A DNA stretch of 64,000 nt from JBKBKC01 sp046294265 (GTDB lineage: Bacteria > Pseudomonadota > Alphaproteobacteria > Rhodobacterales > Rhodobacteraceae), in NCBI GenBank assembly GCA_046294265.1, contig JBKBKC010000009.1, positions 1-64,000 of the forward strand, read 5' to 3'. This document shows, one piece after another, positions 32,776-41,112 of this stretch (its first letter is position 1; each line of letters opens with the position of its first letter). The position numbers and the translations under genes are program-made. Below the pieces are notes generated by a model, which did no database searches, was not told the origin of the DNA, and worked only from the letters and a program-made list of their open reading frames with translations.

Positions 32776-34767
32776 GTGGTGACGCGCCTCGACCGCCTTC
32801 TGCGGCCCCGCCATATCGCCGTTCTGGGCGGGGCCTGGGCCGCGAACGTGATCGCGCAAACGGCGCGCATGGGGTTTGCGGGGCCGGTCTGGCCGGTCCA
32901 TCCCACGCGGGACCATATCGCCGGCGTGCCTGCGTTCCGCAGCCTCGCCGACCTGCCCGAACCGCCGGATGCCACCTTCATCGGCGTGAACCGGCATGCG
33001 ACGGTGGAGGTGGTGGCCGAACTGGCCGACATGGGGGCCGGGGGGGCCATCTGTTTTGCCGCGGGCTGGGCCGAGGCGGGTGAGCCTGGCCTGCAGGCGC
33101 GGCTCGCGGCGGCGGCGGGGGAGATGCCGATCCTCGGGCCCAACTGCTATGGCGTGATCAACTATCTGGACGGCGCGCTCCTCTGGCCCGACCAGCACGG
33201 CGGGCGGAGGGTGGAGCGGGGGGTGGCACTGCTCAGCCAGTCGTCGAACATCGTCATCAACCTGACCATGCAGCGCCGCGCCCTACCGCTGGCCTATGTC
33301 GTGTGCCTGGGCAATGCAGCCCAGGTGGGGCTGGCCGAGTTGTGCGCCGCCCTCCTGGCCGATGACCGGGTGACCGCGCTTGGCCTTTACATCGAAGGCA
33401 TCGCCGATACCCCCGCATTTGCGGCGCTGGCGATCGCCGCGCGGGCCGCGGGCAAGGGGATCGTGGCCGTCAAGTCCGGCAAGACCGAGGCAAGCCGAAC
33501 CGCCGCCGCCTCGCACACCGCATCGCTGGCGGGCGGGGGCGCCGCCTCCAGCGCGTTTCTCGCGCAATGCGGGGTGGCGGAGGTGGCCACGCTGCCGGAA
33601 CTCCTCGAGACGTTGAAGGTCTTTCACGTTCACGGGCCGGGGTTGGGGCGGCGGCTCTGCAGCCTGTCCTGTTCGGGGGGGGAGGCGGGGCTGGTGGCCG
33701 ATTTGGCAGCCCCCCGGGGTATCCTCTTTGACCCACCCGCGCCCGCGCAGGCCCGGGCCCTTTCGGCGGAGCTGGGCCCCATGGTGACCATCGCCAACCC
33801 GCTGGATTACCACACCTTCATCTGGGGCGACGGGCCGCGCACCACGGCCGTGTTCAGCACCATGCTGGCGGGCTACGATGCGGGCGTCTTCATCATCGAC
33901 CCGCCGCGCCCCGATCGCTGCGATCCCTCATCCTTCCTGCCCGCGCTGGATGCGATCGAGGCGGCGCAGGCGGCCACCGGGCGGCCCGCCTTTGCCGTGG
34001 CCTCGCTGCCCGAAAACTTCGACGAAGTGCGGGCCGAGGCGATGCTGGCGCGCGGCTGCGTGCCGATGATGGGGCTGGAGACGGCGCTGGGGGCGCTGGT
34101 GGCGGCGCAGACTCCGGCGGGTCGGCCCGGTTGGCGGCCCTGGTCCGTGCGGCCCCCGCGGCCGGCAAGAATGCTGCCGGAAGGTGAGGCCAAGGCCCTG
34201 CTCGCCGCCGCAGGCATCGTCGTGCCGCGCGGGGTGGCGGCGGACCGGCTGGCCGATCTGGACACGTCCACCCTCACCCCGCCCCTCGCGCTCAAGGGTC
34301 TCGGCTTTGCCCACAAGTCCGAGGCGGGGGCGGTGCGCCTGCACCTCGCCTCGCTGGCAGGCCAGGCACATATGCAAGGGGCCACCGGCTATCTGGCCGA
34401 AGAGATGGTCACCGGGGGCCTGGCCGAGGTGCTGATCGGGCTGCGGCGTGATCCGGTCTATGGCGCCACGCTGACCATGGGGATGGGGGGGGTGACGGCG
34501 GAACTGCTGGGCGATACCGTGACGCTGATCTGCCCGGTGACGGCGGATGAGGTGGCCGCGGCCTGGCGCCGCCTGCGGCTCTGGCCGCTTCTCGATGGCT
34601 ACCGGGGCCGCGCGCGGGCGGATGTGGATGCGGCCGTGGCCGCCGCCATGGCGCTGCAGGCGATGCTGGCCGATGATCCCGCGCTGCAGGAGATCGAAAT
34701 CAACCCCCTGATCCTGCGGGACAATGGGGCCGTTGCGGTGGACGCCGCGATCTGGAGGGACGATTGA
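32776..34767 (+). CDS. NDP-forming acyl-CoA synthetase (acetate-CoA ligase family)
   Basis: This protein of about 663 residues has the ADP/GDP-forming acyl-CoA synthetase layout. A CoA-binding domain comes first (RLLRPRHIAVLGGAWAANVIAQTARMGF, residues about 5-125). A succinyl-CoA-synthetase-like ligase region follows, with the phospho-His motif ASHTASLAGGG. A C-terminal ATP-grasp domain starts about residue 470 (LALKGLGFAHKSEAGAVRL ... EEMVTGGLAEVLIGLRRDP ... EIEINPLIL). Between carnitine genes and a CaiD-like gene it may activate carnitine, crotonobetaine or butyrobetaine in place of the AMP-forming CaiC; this is inference. GTG starts at 32755, 32776 and 32779 are all possible; I use 32776, with GGGGAG 9 bases upstream. 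Confidence 0.85.
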   Translation: MVTRLDRLLRPRHIAVLGGAWAANVIAQTARMGFAGPVWPVHPTRDHIAGVPAFRSLADLPEPPDATFIGVNRHATVEVVAELADMGAGGAICFAAGWAEAGEPGLQARLAAAAGEMPILGPNCYGVINYLDGALLWPDQHGGRRVERGVALLSQSSNIVINLTMQRRALPLAYVVCLGNAAQVGLAELCAALLADDRVTALGLYIEGIADTPAFAALAIAARAAGKGIVAVKSGKTEASRTAAASHTASLAGGGAASSAFLAQCGVAEVATLPELLETLKVFHVHGPGLGRRLCSLSCSGGEAGLVADLAAPRGILFDPPAPAQARALSAELGPMVTIANPLDYHTFIWGDGPRTTAVFSTMLAGYDAGVFIIDPPRPDRCDPSSFLPALDAIEAAQAATGRPAFAVASLPENFDEVRAEAMLARGCVPMMGLETALGALVAAQTPAGRPGWRPWSVRPPRPARMLPEGEAKALLAAAGIVVPRGVAADRLADLDTSTLTPPLALKGLGFAHKSEAGAVRLHLASLAGQAHMQGATGYLAEEMVTGGLAEVLIGLRRDPVYGATLTMGMGGVTAELLGDTVTLICPVTADEVAAAWRRLRLWPLLDGYRGRARADVDAAVAAAMALQAMLADDPALQEIEINPLILRDNGAVAVDAAIWRDD

Positions 34768-35561
34768 TGGAGATGCGCACCGAAGGCCCGATCCGCACCC
34801 GGCGCGAGGGGCCGATCCTCGAGGTCACGCTGGACCGCCCCAAGGCCAATGCCATTGACCTTGCCACCAGCCGCATCATGGGCCTCACCTTCCGCGACTT
34901 CCGCGATGACGATACCCTGCGCGTGGCGATCCTGCGCGCGGAGGGCGAGAAATTCTTTTGCCCCGGATGGGACCTGAAGGCGGCCGCGGCCGGCGATGCG
35001 GTGGATGGCGACTATGGCGTGGGCGGCTTTGGCGGGTTGCAGGAACTGCCGAACCTCAACAAGCCGGTGATCGCCGCCGTCAACGGCATCGCCTGCGGCG
35101 GGGGGCTTGAGCTTGCCCTCTCCTGCGACCTGATCCTCGCCTCGGCCAATGCCACCTTCGCCCTGCCCGAGATCCGCTCGGGCACCGTGGCCGATGCGGC
35201 CAGCCTCAAGCTGCCAAAGCGCATCCCCTATCACGTCGCGATGGATCTGCTGCTGACGGGCCGCTGGTTCGACGCGGAAGAGGCCCTGCGCTGGGGACTG
35301 CTGCGCGAGATCACGACGCCCGAGGACCTCCTGCCGAAAGCCTGGGACCTCGCGCGCCTTCTCGCCTCCGGCCCCCCCCTCGTCCAAGCCGCGATCAAGG
35401 AGGTGGTGCGCGAGGCCGAAGACATGCGCTTTCAGGACGGCCTGAACCGCATCACCAAACGCCAGTTCCCCACCGTGGACCGCCTCTATTCCAGCGAGGA
35501 TCAACAGGAAGGCGCGCGCGCCTTTGCCGAGAAGCGCGATCCGGTCTGGAAGGGGCGTTAG
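34767..35561 (+). CDS. Enoyl-CoA hydratase/isomerase, carnitinyl-CoA dehydratase (CaiD)-like
   Basis: This 264-residue crotonase-fold enzyme has the oxyanion loop FFCPGWDLKAAAAG, GIACGGGLELALSCDLILAS and FALPEIRSGTVADAASL. Both acidic residues of the crotonase active site are present: Glu in GLELAL and Glu in LPEIRSG, as in E. coli CaiD. TGRWFDAEEALRWGLL is also close to CaiD. It probably hydrates crotonobetainyl-CoA to carnitinyl-CoA. The start overlaps the synthetase stop (TGATG), with GGAGGGA upstream, so the two are coupled. Confidence 0.85.
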   Translation: MEMRTEGPIRTRREGPILEVTLDRPKANAIDLATSRIMGLTFRDFRDDDTLRVAILRAEGEKFFCPGWDLKAAAAGDAVDGDYGVGGFGGLQELPNLNKPVIAAVNGIACGGGLELALSCDLILASANATFALPEIRSGTVADAASLKLPKRIPYHVAMDLLLTGRWFDAEEALRWGLLREITTPEDLLPKAWDLARLLASGPPLVQAAIKEVVREAEDMRFQDGLNRITKRQFPTVDRLYSSEDQQEGARAFAEKRDPVWKGR

Positions 35562-35650
35562 GACCTTTCCCGATCGCGACATTCCGCGTCGCAATCCACC
35601 GTGCTGACCGCCCCCGCAGGGCTAGGGTGCCCTGCGACAGGCAGGGCCAC

Positions 35651-37267
35651 ATGGACGACAGCGACTACATCATCATCGGCGCGGGATCAGCGGGCTGCGT
35701 GCTGGCCGAACGCCTTTCGGCCGACCCCCGCAACCGCGTGACGGTGATCGAGGCGGGCGGCAGCGACCGGCGGCTTTTCGTGCAGATGCCGCTGGGTTAT
35801 GGCAAGCTTTACTTCGATCCCACCGTGAACTGGATGTACCGCACCGAACCCGATCCGGGGCTGGGCGGGCAGGCCGATTTCTGGCCGCGCGGCAAGGTGC
35901 TGGGCGGCTCCTCCTCGATCAACGCGATGGTCTGGTGCCGGGGCTTTCCGCAGGATTACGACGATTGGGCCGCCGCCGCCCCCGGCTGGGGCTGGGATGC
36001 GGTGCTGCCCGCCTTCCGCGCGCTGGAGGATTACGAAGGCGGCCCCGACGCCTGGCGCGGCGCGGGCGGCCCCTTGCATGTCTCGGCCAACCGCCACGCG
36101 CTGCACCCCCTCGTGCAGCCCTTCCTCGACGCCTGCGAAACCACCGGCCTGCCCGTCACCCCCGACCTCAACGGCGACCGGCAAGAGGGGGCGGGCATCT
36201 ACCAGACCACCATCCGCGGCGGGCGGCGCAATTCGGCCGCCCGCGCCTTCCTGCGTCCCGCCATGGCGCGCGCCAACCTGCGCGTGCTGACCCGGGCACA
36301 GGTGACGCGCATCCTGATCGACGAGGGCCGCGCGACCGGGGTCGAGGCGCGGCGCGGCGGCCAGACGCTGCGCCTTGGCGCCCGCGCGGCCGTGATCCTT
36401 GCGGCGGGGGCGGTGAACACGCCGCAGCTCCTGATGCTCTCGGGCATCGGACCGGGGGCGCATCTGTCCGCGATGGGCCTGCCGGTGATCCACCACAGCC
36501 CCCAGGTCGGCGCGCATCTGACCGACCATCAGGGCCTGAACTACACCTGGCGGATGACCGTGCCCACGCTGAACCAGGTGCTGCGGCCCTGGTGGGGCAA
36601 GCTGCGCGCGGGCCTCGAATGGATGCTTCTGGGGCGCGGGCCGCTCTCGACCTCGATCAACCAGGGCGGCGGGTTCTTTCGCACATCGCCCGATCGCCCC
36701 CGCGCCAACATGCAGCTCTACATGCAGGCCTTCTCCACGCTCGTGCCCCGCCACGGCGAACGCCCCATCCTGTCGCCCGATCCCTTCCCCGGCCTTTCGC
36801 TGGGCCTGTCGAACTGCCGCCCCACCTCGCGCGGCCAGATCACGCTCGCCTCGCCCGATCCCTTCGCGCCCCCCCGCATCACCGCCAATGCCCTCGCCAC
36901 CCCCGAGGACATGGCCGAAATGCTGGAGGGGGTGAAATTCCTGCGCCACCTCGCCGCCACCCCGCCGCTGGCCCCCCTGGTGGCCGAGGAACTGCGCCCC
37001 GGCCCCGCCTGCGCCAGCGATGACACGATGATCGCCGACATCCGCGCCCGCGCGGGCACCGTCTATCACGCCGCAGGCACCGCCCGCATGGGCAGCGACC
37101 CCGCAACCTCTGTGGTGGACCCGCACCTGCGCGTCCACGGCCTCGACGGGCTGCGCGTGATCGACGCCTCGGTGTTCCCCAACCTCATCGCGGGCAACAC
37201 CAACGCCCCCGCCATCATGACCGGCTGGCGGGGTGCCGCCCTTCTGGCCGAGGATGCCCGCGCCTGA
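35651..37267 (+). CDS. GMC-family flavoprotein oxidoreductase, choline-dehydrogenase-like
   Basis: This 538-residue FAD enzyme has N-terminal DYIIIGAGSAGCVLAERLS (FAD-binding), the GMC signature 1 region WPRGKVLGGSSSINAMVW, signature 2 GAVNTPQLLMLSGIGPG, the catalytic His in VYHAAGTARMGSD and the Asn in NTNAPAIMTGW. It oxidises an alcohol. BetA-type choline dehydrogenase is about 550 residues and similar, and the adjacent choline-sulfatase gene makes a choline-related alcohol plausible. The specific substrate is uncertain. The start has AGGG 4 bases upstream; it lies 89 bases after the CaiD-like gene and could be part of that operon. Confidence 0.85.
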   Translation: MDDSDYIIIGAGSAGCVLAERLSADPRNRVTVIEAGGSDRRLFVQMPLGYGKLYFDPTVNWMYRTEPDPGLGGQADFWPRGKVLGGSSSINAMVWCRGFPQDYDDWAAAAPGWGWDAVLPAFRALEDYEGGPDAWRGAGGPLHVSANRHALHPLVQPFLDACETTGLPVTPDLNGDRQEGAGIYQTTIRGGRRNSAARAFLRPAMARANLRVLTRAQVTRILIDEGRATGVEARRGGQTLRLGARAAVILAAGAVNTPQLLMLSGIGPGAHLSAMGLPVIHHSPQVGAHLTDHQGLNYTWRMTVPTLNQVLRPWWGKLRAGLEWMLLGRGPLSTSINQGGGFFRTSPDRPRANMQLYMQAFSTLVPRHGERPILSPDPFPGLSLGLSNCRPTSRGQITLASPDPFAPPRITANALATPEDMAEMLEGVKFLRHLAATPPLAPLVAEELRPGPACASDDTMIADIRARAGTVYHAAGTARMGSDPATSVVDPHLRVHGLDGLRVIDASVFPNLIAGNTNAPAIMTGWRGAALLAEDARA

Positions 37268-37270
37268 TCC

Positions 37271-37330
37271 CTTTCATCTTGGCCCAAATATCCCGGGGGA
37301 AGGCCGCAGGCCTGGGGGCAGCGCCCCCTA
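37271..37330. repeat. AAATATCCC intergenic element, copy 6
   Basis: TTTCATCTTGGCCCAAATAT, then CCCGGGG, AAGGCCGCAGGCCT and a GGGGGCAGCGCCCCC hairpin, in the convergent gap between the GMC gene and betC. It is nearly identical to copy 2 and inverted relative to copy 7 on the other side of betC. Confidence 0.78.
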
Positions 37331-38845
37331 TTCCCCGCGGGGAAACCGTTGCGCCTCTTCCAGCACGTTCAGGTCCATGTGGTTGCGCATGTAGCGCTCC
37401 GAGGCGCGGCTCAGCGGCTGGTGGTCCCAGGGATAGAAGGCGCCGTTGCGCAAGGCGGGATAGACCACCCAGCGCCGCGCCTGGCTTTCCCGCACCTCTG
37501 CATCGAACGCCGCAAGGTCCCAGCGCGCATCGGCCTCGGCCCGCAGCCCGGCCAGCGCCTCGGCGGCCCCCGGATCGCCCGCCCCCGGATCGCCAACCAG
37601 GTTCACCCGCTCGCCCGGATCGGCCTCAAGGTCAAAGAGCATCTCGGGATCGGCCGCACAGCGGATGTATTTCCACCGCCCCGACCGCAGGCACACCATC
37701 GGGGCCACCGACCCCTCGGCGGCATATTCCATCGCGACGGGCTCCGCCCGCGCCCCGCCCCGCATCAGCGGCACCAGGCTGATCCCGTCCGTCCAGGGCA
37801 TCACCTCGCCCATGTCCACGCCGGCCAGATCGGCCAGCGTCGGCAGCACGTCGATGGTGCAAACCGGATCCTCCACACGGCGCGGCGCCACCCCCGGCGC
37901 CGCCACCATCAGAGGCACCCGCGCCGAGCCTTCGAAGAAGTTCATCTTGAACCACAGCCCGCGCTCCCCCAGCATCTCGCCATGGTCGGACACAAACAGG
38001 ATCACCGCCTCCTGCCGCGTCGCCTCCAGCACCGCCAGAACCTCGCCGATCTTGTCGTCGATATAGCTGATGTTGGCGAAATATCCCCGCCGCGCCCGGC
38101 GGACATGGTCCGGCGTGATGTCAAAGGCCCGCCAGTCGCAACTGTCCATCAGTCGGCGGGAATGGGCATCCTGCATGTCGTAGGGAATGGCCCCGGGCGG
38201 CTCCAGCTCTGCCGCCCCCTCATACAGATCCCAATACCGCCGCCGCGCCACGAAGGGGTCATGCGGATGGGTAAAGCTGACCGTCAGGCACCACGGCCGC
38301 GCGTCATGCCCGCGCGCGAGGTCATAAAGCCGCGCACAGGCCAGATGCGCCACCTCGTCGTCATATTCCAGCTGGTTGGTGATCTCGGCCACCCCCGCCC
38401 CCGTGACCGAGCCGAGGTTGTGATACCACCAGTCGATCCGCTCGCCCGGTTTGCGATAGTCGGGTGTCCAGCCGAAATCGGCGGGATAGATGTCCGTGGT
38501 CAGCCGGTCCTCGAACCCGTGCAACTGGTCCGGGCCCACGAAATGCATCTTGCCCGACAGGCAGGTGTAATAGCCTGCCCGCCGCAGGTGATGCGTGAAA
38601 CAGGGGATGTCGCTGCCGAACTCTGCCGCGTTGTCATAGACCCGCGTGCGGTGCGGCAACTGCCCCGACATGAACGACGCCCGCCCCGGCGCGCAAAGGG
38701 GGCTGGCGCTATAGGCATTGGCAAAGCGCACCGACCGCGCCGCCAGCCGCGCCAGATTGGGCGCATGCAGGAACGGCGCCGGACCATCGGGGAACAGCGT
38801 GCCCGTCAGCTGGTCCACCATCAGGATCAGGATATTGGGTCGCAT
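37328..38845 (-). CDS. betC: Choline-sulfatase
   Basis: BetC hydrolyses choline-O-sulfate to choline and sulfate. This 505-residue sulfatase has the metal-binding opening PNILILMVDQLTG and the formylglycine motif C51-A-P-G-R, a cysteine-type site needing a formylglycine-generating enzyme. LFVSDHGEMLGERGLWFKMN (alkaline-phosphatase-fold metal site) follows. The C-terminal extension RYMRNHMDLNVLEEAQRFP is the choline-sulfatase-specific tail. No signal peptide is seen, so it is cytoplasmic and needs an importer. The start at 38845 has AAAGG upstream. It is divergent from the CocE-like gene. No betI, betA or betB pair is directly beside it apart from the GMC gene. Confidence 0.92.
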   Translation of the reverse strand: MRPNILILMVDQLTGTLFPDGPAPFLHAPNLARLAARSVRFANAYSASPLCAPGRASFMSGQLPHRTRVYDNAAEFGSDIPCFTHHLRRAGYYTCLSGKMHFVGPDQLHGFEDRLTTDIYPADFGWTPDYRKPGERIDWWYHNLGSVTGAGVAEITNQLEYDDEVAHLACARLYDLARGHDARPWCLTVSFTHPHDPFVARRRYWDLYEGAAELEPPGAIPYDMQDAHSRRLMDSCDWRAFDITPDHVRRARRGYFANISYIDDKIGEVLAVLEATRQEAVILFVSDHGEMLGERGLWFKMNFFEGSARVPLMVAAPGVAPRRVEDPVCTIDVLPTLADLAGVDMGEVMPWTDGISLVPLMRGGARAEPVAMEYAAEGSVAPMVCLRSGRWKYIRCAADPEMLFDLEADPGERVNLVGDPGAGDPGAAEALAGLRAEADARWDLAAFDAEVRESQARRWVVYPALRNGAFYPWDHQPLSRASERYMRNHMDLNVLEEAQRFPRGE

Positions 38846-38968
38846 CGGGGGGCCTTTCTGTCGTGGAACGCCAAGCGGTGGGGACTGTGCCCGGGTCTGA
38901 TCGCAGGCAGGGGCCTTGCGGTCTGTTCCTGCTGCGACCTCCCGGCCGCGGCTTGCGGCCCGCGCGCG

Positions 38969-39020
38969 CGGGGGTTTCGCACCCCCGCACCCCCGCGGGA
39001 TATTTGTGCCAAGATGAAAC
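38969..39020. repeat. AAATATCCC intergenic element, copy 7, inverted
   Basis: Minus-strand reading TTTCATCTTGGCACAAATAT then CCCGCGGGGG and a GGGGGTGCGAAACCCCC hairpin. It lies between divergent betC and the CocE-like gene, 22 bases before the latter's ATG. Confidence 0.75.
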
Positions 39021-39041
39021 GAGCCCCGACCGGAGACCAGC

Positions 39042-41018
39042 ATGCGCGCCCCACTGCCGCTCCTCGACCTGGCCGACGAGGGCATCCCGATGCCGGACGG
39101 GGTGCGCCTCTCGGCCCGCATCTGGCGGCCTGACACGCCGGGGCGGTTCCCCGCGATCCTGGAATTCATCCCCTACCGCAAATCCGACGGCACCATGGCA
39201 CGGGATGAGCGGATGCACCCCTGGTGGGCCGCGCGGGGATATGCCTGCATCCGCGCCGACCTGCGTGGCTCGGGCGACAGCGGGGGGGTGCTGGACGACG
39301 AATATTCCCCGCAGGAACTGTCGGATGCCACCGCCATCATCTCATGGGCTGCGGCGCAGCCCTGGTGCTCGGGCGCGGTGGGGATGATGGGCAAAAGCTG
39401 GGGCGCGTTCAACGCGCTGCAAACGGCGGCGCTTGCCCCCCCGGCCCTGCGGGCCGTCATCGCCGTCTGCGGCACCACCGACCGTTTTGCCGATGACATC
39501 CATTTCAAGGGCGGCTGCCTGATGGGCGCCAATCTGGCCTGGGCGGCCACCATGCTTTCCTATTCCTCGCGCCCCGCCGACCCCGCGCTGCGCCCGGACT
39601 GGCGGGCCGAATGGCTGGCGCGGTTGGCGGCGCAGCCCTTCCACGCCCCCGAATGGGCCCGCCACCAAAACCGCGACGCCTATTGGCGCCACGGTTCGGT
39701 CTGCGAGGATTGGGCGGCCATCCGCGTGCCGGTGCTTGCCTTCGGCGGCTGGGCGGACGGCTACATGAACATGGTTCCCGCGCTGCTTGAAAACCTCACC
39801 GTCCCGGCCAGGGGCATCCTCGGCCCCTGGGTCCACCAATACCCCCACACCGCCGTTCCCGCCCCCCGCATCGGGTTTCTGCAAGAGGCCCTGCGCTGGT
39901 GGGACCGCTGGCTGAAGGACGCCCCCAACGGCGCCGAAACCGCCCCCGCCCTCTGCGCCTTCCTGCCATATTCCGCCCCGCCAGACCCCTGCGCCGCCCA
40001 ACGCGAGGGTCACTGGCTGGCCGAACCCGTCTGGCCCAGCCCCCGCGTCACCCCCACCACCCTCGGCCTCGCCCCCGGCAGGCTGGGTGAGGCCGCGGAC
40101 CTGCACCAGACCGTCAGCACCCCCCAGCACCTCGGCCTCAGGGCGGGCGAATACTTCCCCACCGGCCTTGATGCCGAAATGCCCGGCGACCAGGCGCCCG
40201 ATGACGCCATGTCTGCCTGCTTCGACACCGCCCCCCTGCCCGAAGGGATGGACATGCTGGGCGCGGCCAGCCTGCGCCTGACGCTCACCTGCGACCAGCC
40301 CCGCGCGCATCTGATCGCACGGCTCTGCGATGTGGCCCCGGGTGGCACCTCCACCCGCATCGCGCATGGCGTCCTGAACCTTTGCCACCGTGACGACCCC
40401 GCCAGCCCCTCCGATGTGCCCACCGACCAGCCCATCACGATCACCCTCAACCTCGATCCCTGCGCGCAGCGCCTGGCCCCCGGCCACCGCCTGCGGCTGG
40501 CGCTGTCCACCACATACTGGCCCTTCCTCTGGCCCGCCCCGCGTCCCGCCACGCTGACCCTGCACCGGGGCACGCTGACCCTGCCCGTCCATCGGGGCAG
40601 CACCGGCGACGAATGGGCCTTCCCCCCGCCCCATGTGCCCGACACCGCCATCCAGACCCCGCTGACCCCGCCCAGCGCCGCCCGGCGCATCGAGCATGAC
40701 CTCATCACCGGCGCGGTATCGCTGGTGATCCACAACGATACAGGCAGGCAAGCCATCGGCCCCCGCGGCCGCCAGACCGCCGAACGCCGCGCCGAACGCT
40801 GGACCATCCACCCCGATGACCCCCTCTCGGCCCGCGCCGAGATCGACTGGCACCAGCACCACGCGCAGGGCGACCTGACCATCACCACCCACGCCCATGT
40901 CGCCACGACCTCGACCGCCACCCACCTGCGCATGACCGCCACACTGACGGCGCATGAGAACAAAGGGCAGGTTTTTCATCGAACATGGGAGGTCGATGTG
41001 CCGCGCATCTGGGCATGA
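39042..41018 (+). CDS. CocE/NonD-family hydrolase (X-Pro dipeptidyl-peptidase-like)
   Basis: This 658-residue serine hydrolase has an alpha/beta-hydrolase domain with nucleophile motif VGMMGKSWGAFNAL (Ser), Asp in LAFGGWADGYMN and His in LGPWVHQYPH. A C-terminal jelly-roll domain follows (ASLRLTLTCDQPRAHLIARL ... RLAPGHRLRLALST). Family members cleave esters such as cocaine, beta-lactam esters or peptide bonds after proline. There is no signal peptide. Its position between choline-sulfatase and a peptide-type ABC importer suggests that an imported ester or amide is hydrolysed inside the cell; the substrate is unknown. Confidence 0.87.
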   Translation: MRAPLPLLDLADEGIPMPDGVRLSARIWRPDTPGRFPAILEFIPYRKSDGTMARDERMHPWWAARGYACIRADLRGSGDSGGVLDDEYSPQELSDATAIISWAAAQPWCSGAVGMMGKSWGAFNALQTAALAPPALRAVIAVCGTTDRFADDIHFKGGCLMGANLAWAATMLSYSSRPADPALRPDWRAEWLARLAAQPFHAPEWARHQNRDAYWRHGSVCEDWAAIRVPVLAFGGWADGYMNMVPALLENLTVPARGILGPWVHQYPHTAVPAPRIGFLQEALRWWDRWLKDAPNGAETAPALCAFLPYSAPPDPCAAQREGHWLAEPVWPSPRVTPTTLGLAPGRLGEAADLHQTVSTPQHLGLRAGEYFPTGLDAEMPGDQAPDDAMSACFDTAPLPEGMDMLGAASLRLTLTCDQPRAHLIARLCDVAPGGTSTRIAHGVLNLCHRDDPASPSDVPTDQPITITLNLDPCAQRLAPGHRLRLALSTTYWPFLWPAPRPATLTLHRGTLTLPVHRGSTGDEWAFPPPHVPDTAIQTPLTPPSAARRIEHDLITGAVSLVIHNDTGRQAIGPRGRQTAERRAERWTIHPDDPLSARAEIDWHQHHAQGDLTITTHAHVATTSTATHLRMTATLTAHENKGQVFHRTWEVDVPRIWA

Positions 41019-41112
41019 AATTCTGGTGACAGGGCAGAAAATCCTTCGCGCAAGGGCAAACCCTTGTTACTGATTCCCCAATCAACAAAAATCGCCACCC
41101 AGGGAGACTTGC

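Noticed and set aside
41040..41075. Small hairpin AAGGG...CCCTT before the ABC importer operon
   Set aside because: A stem of five to six pairs without a clear T-run; too weak to call a terminator or an attenuator.
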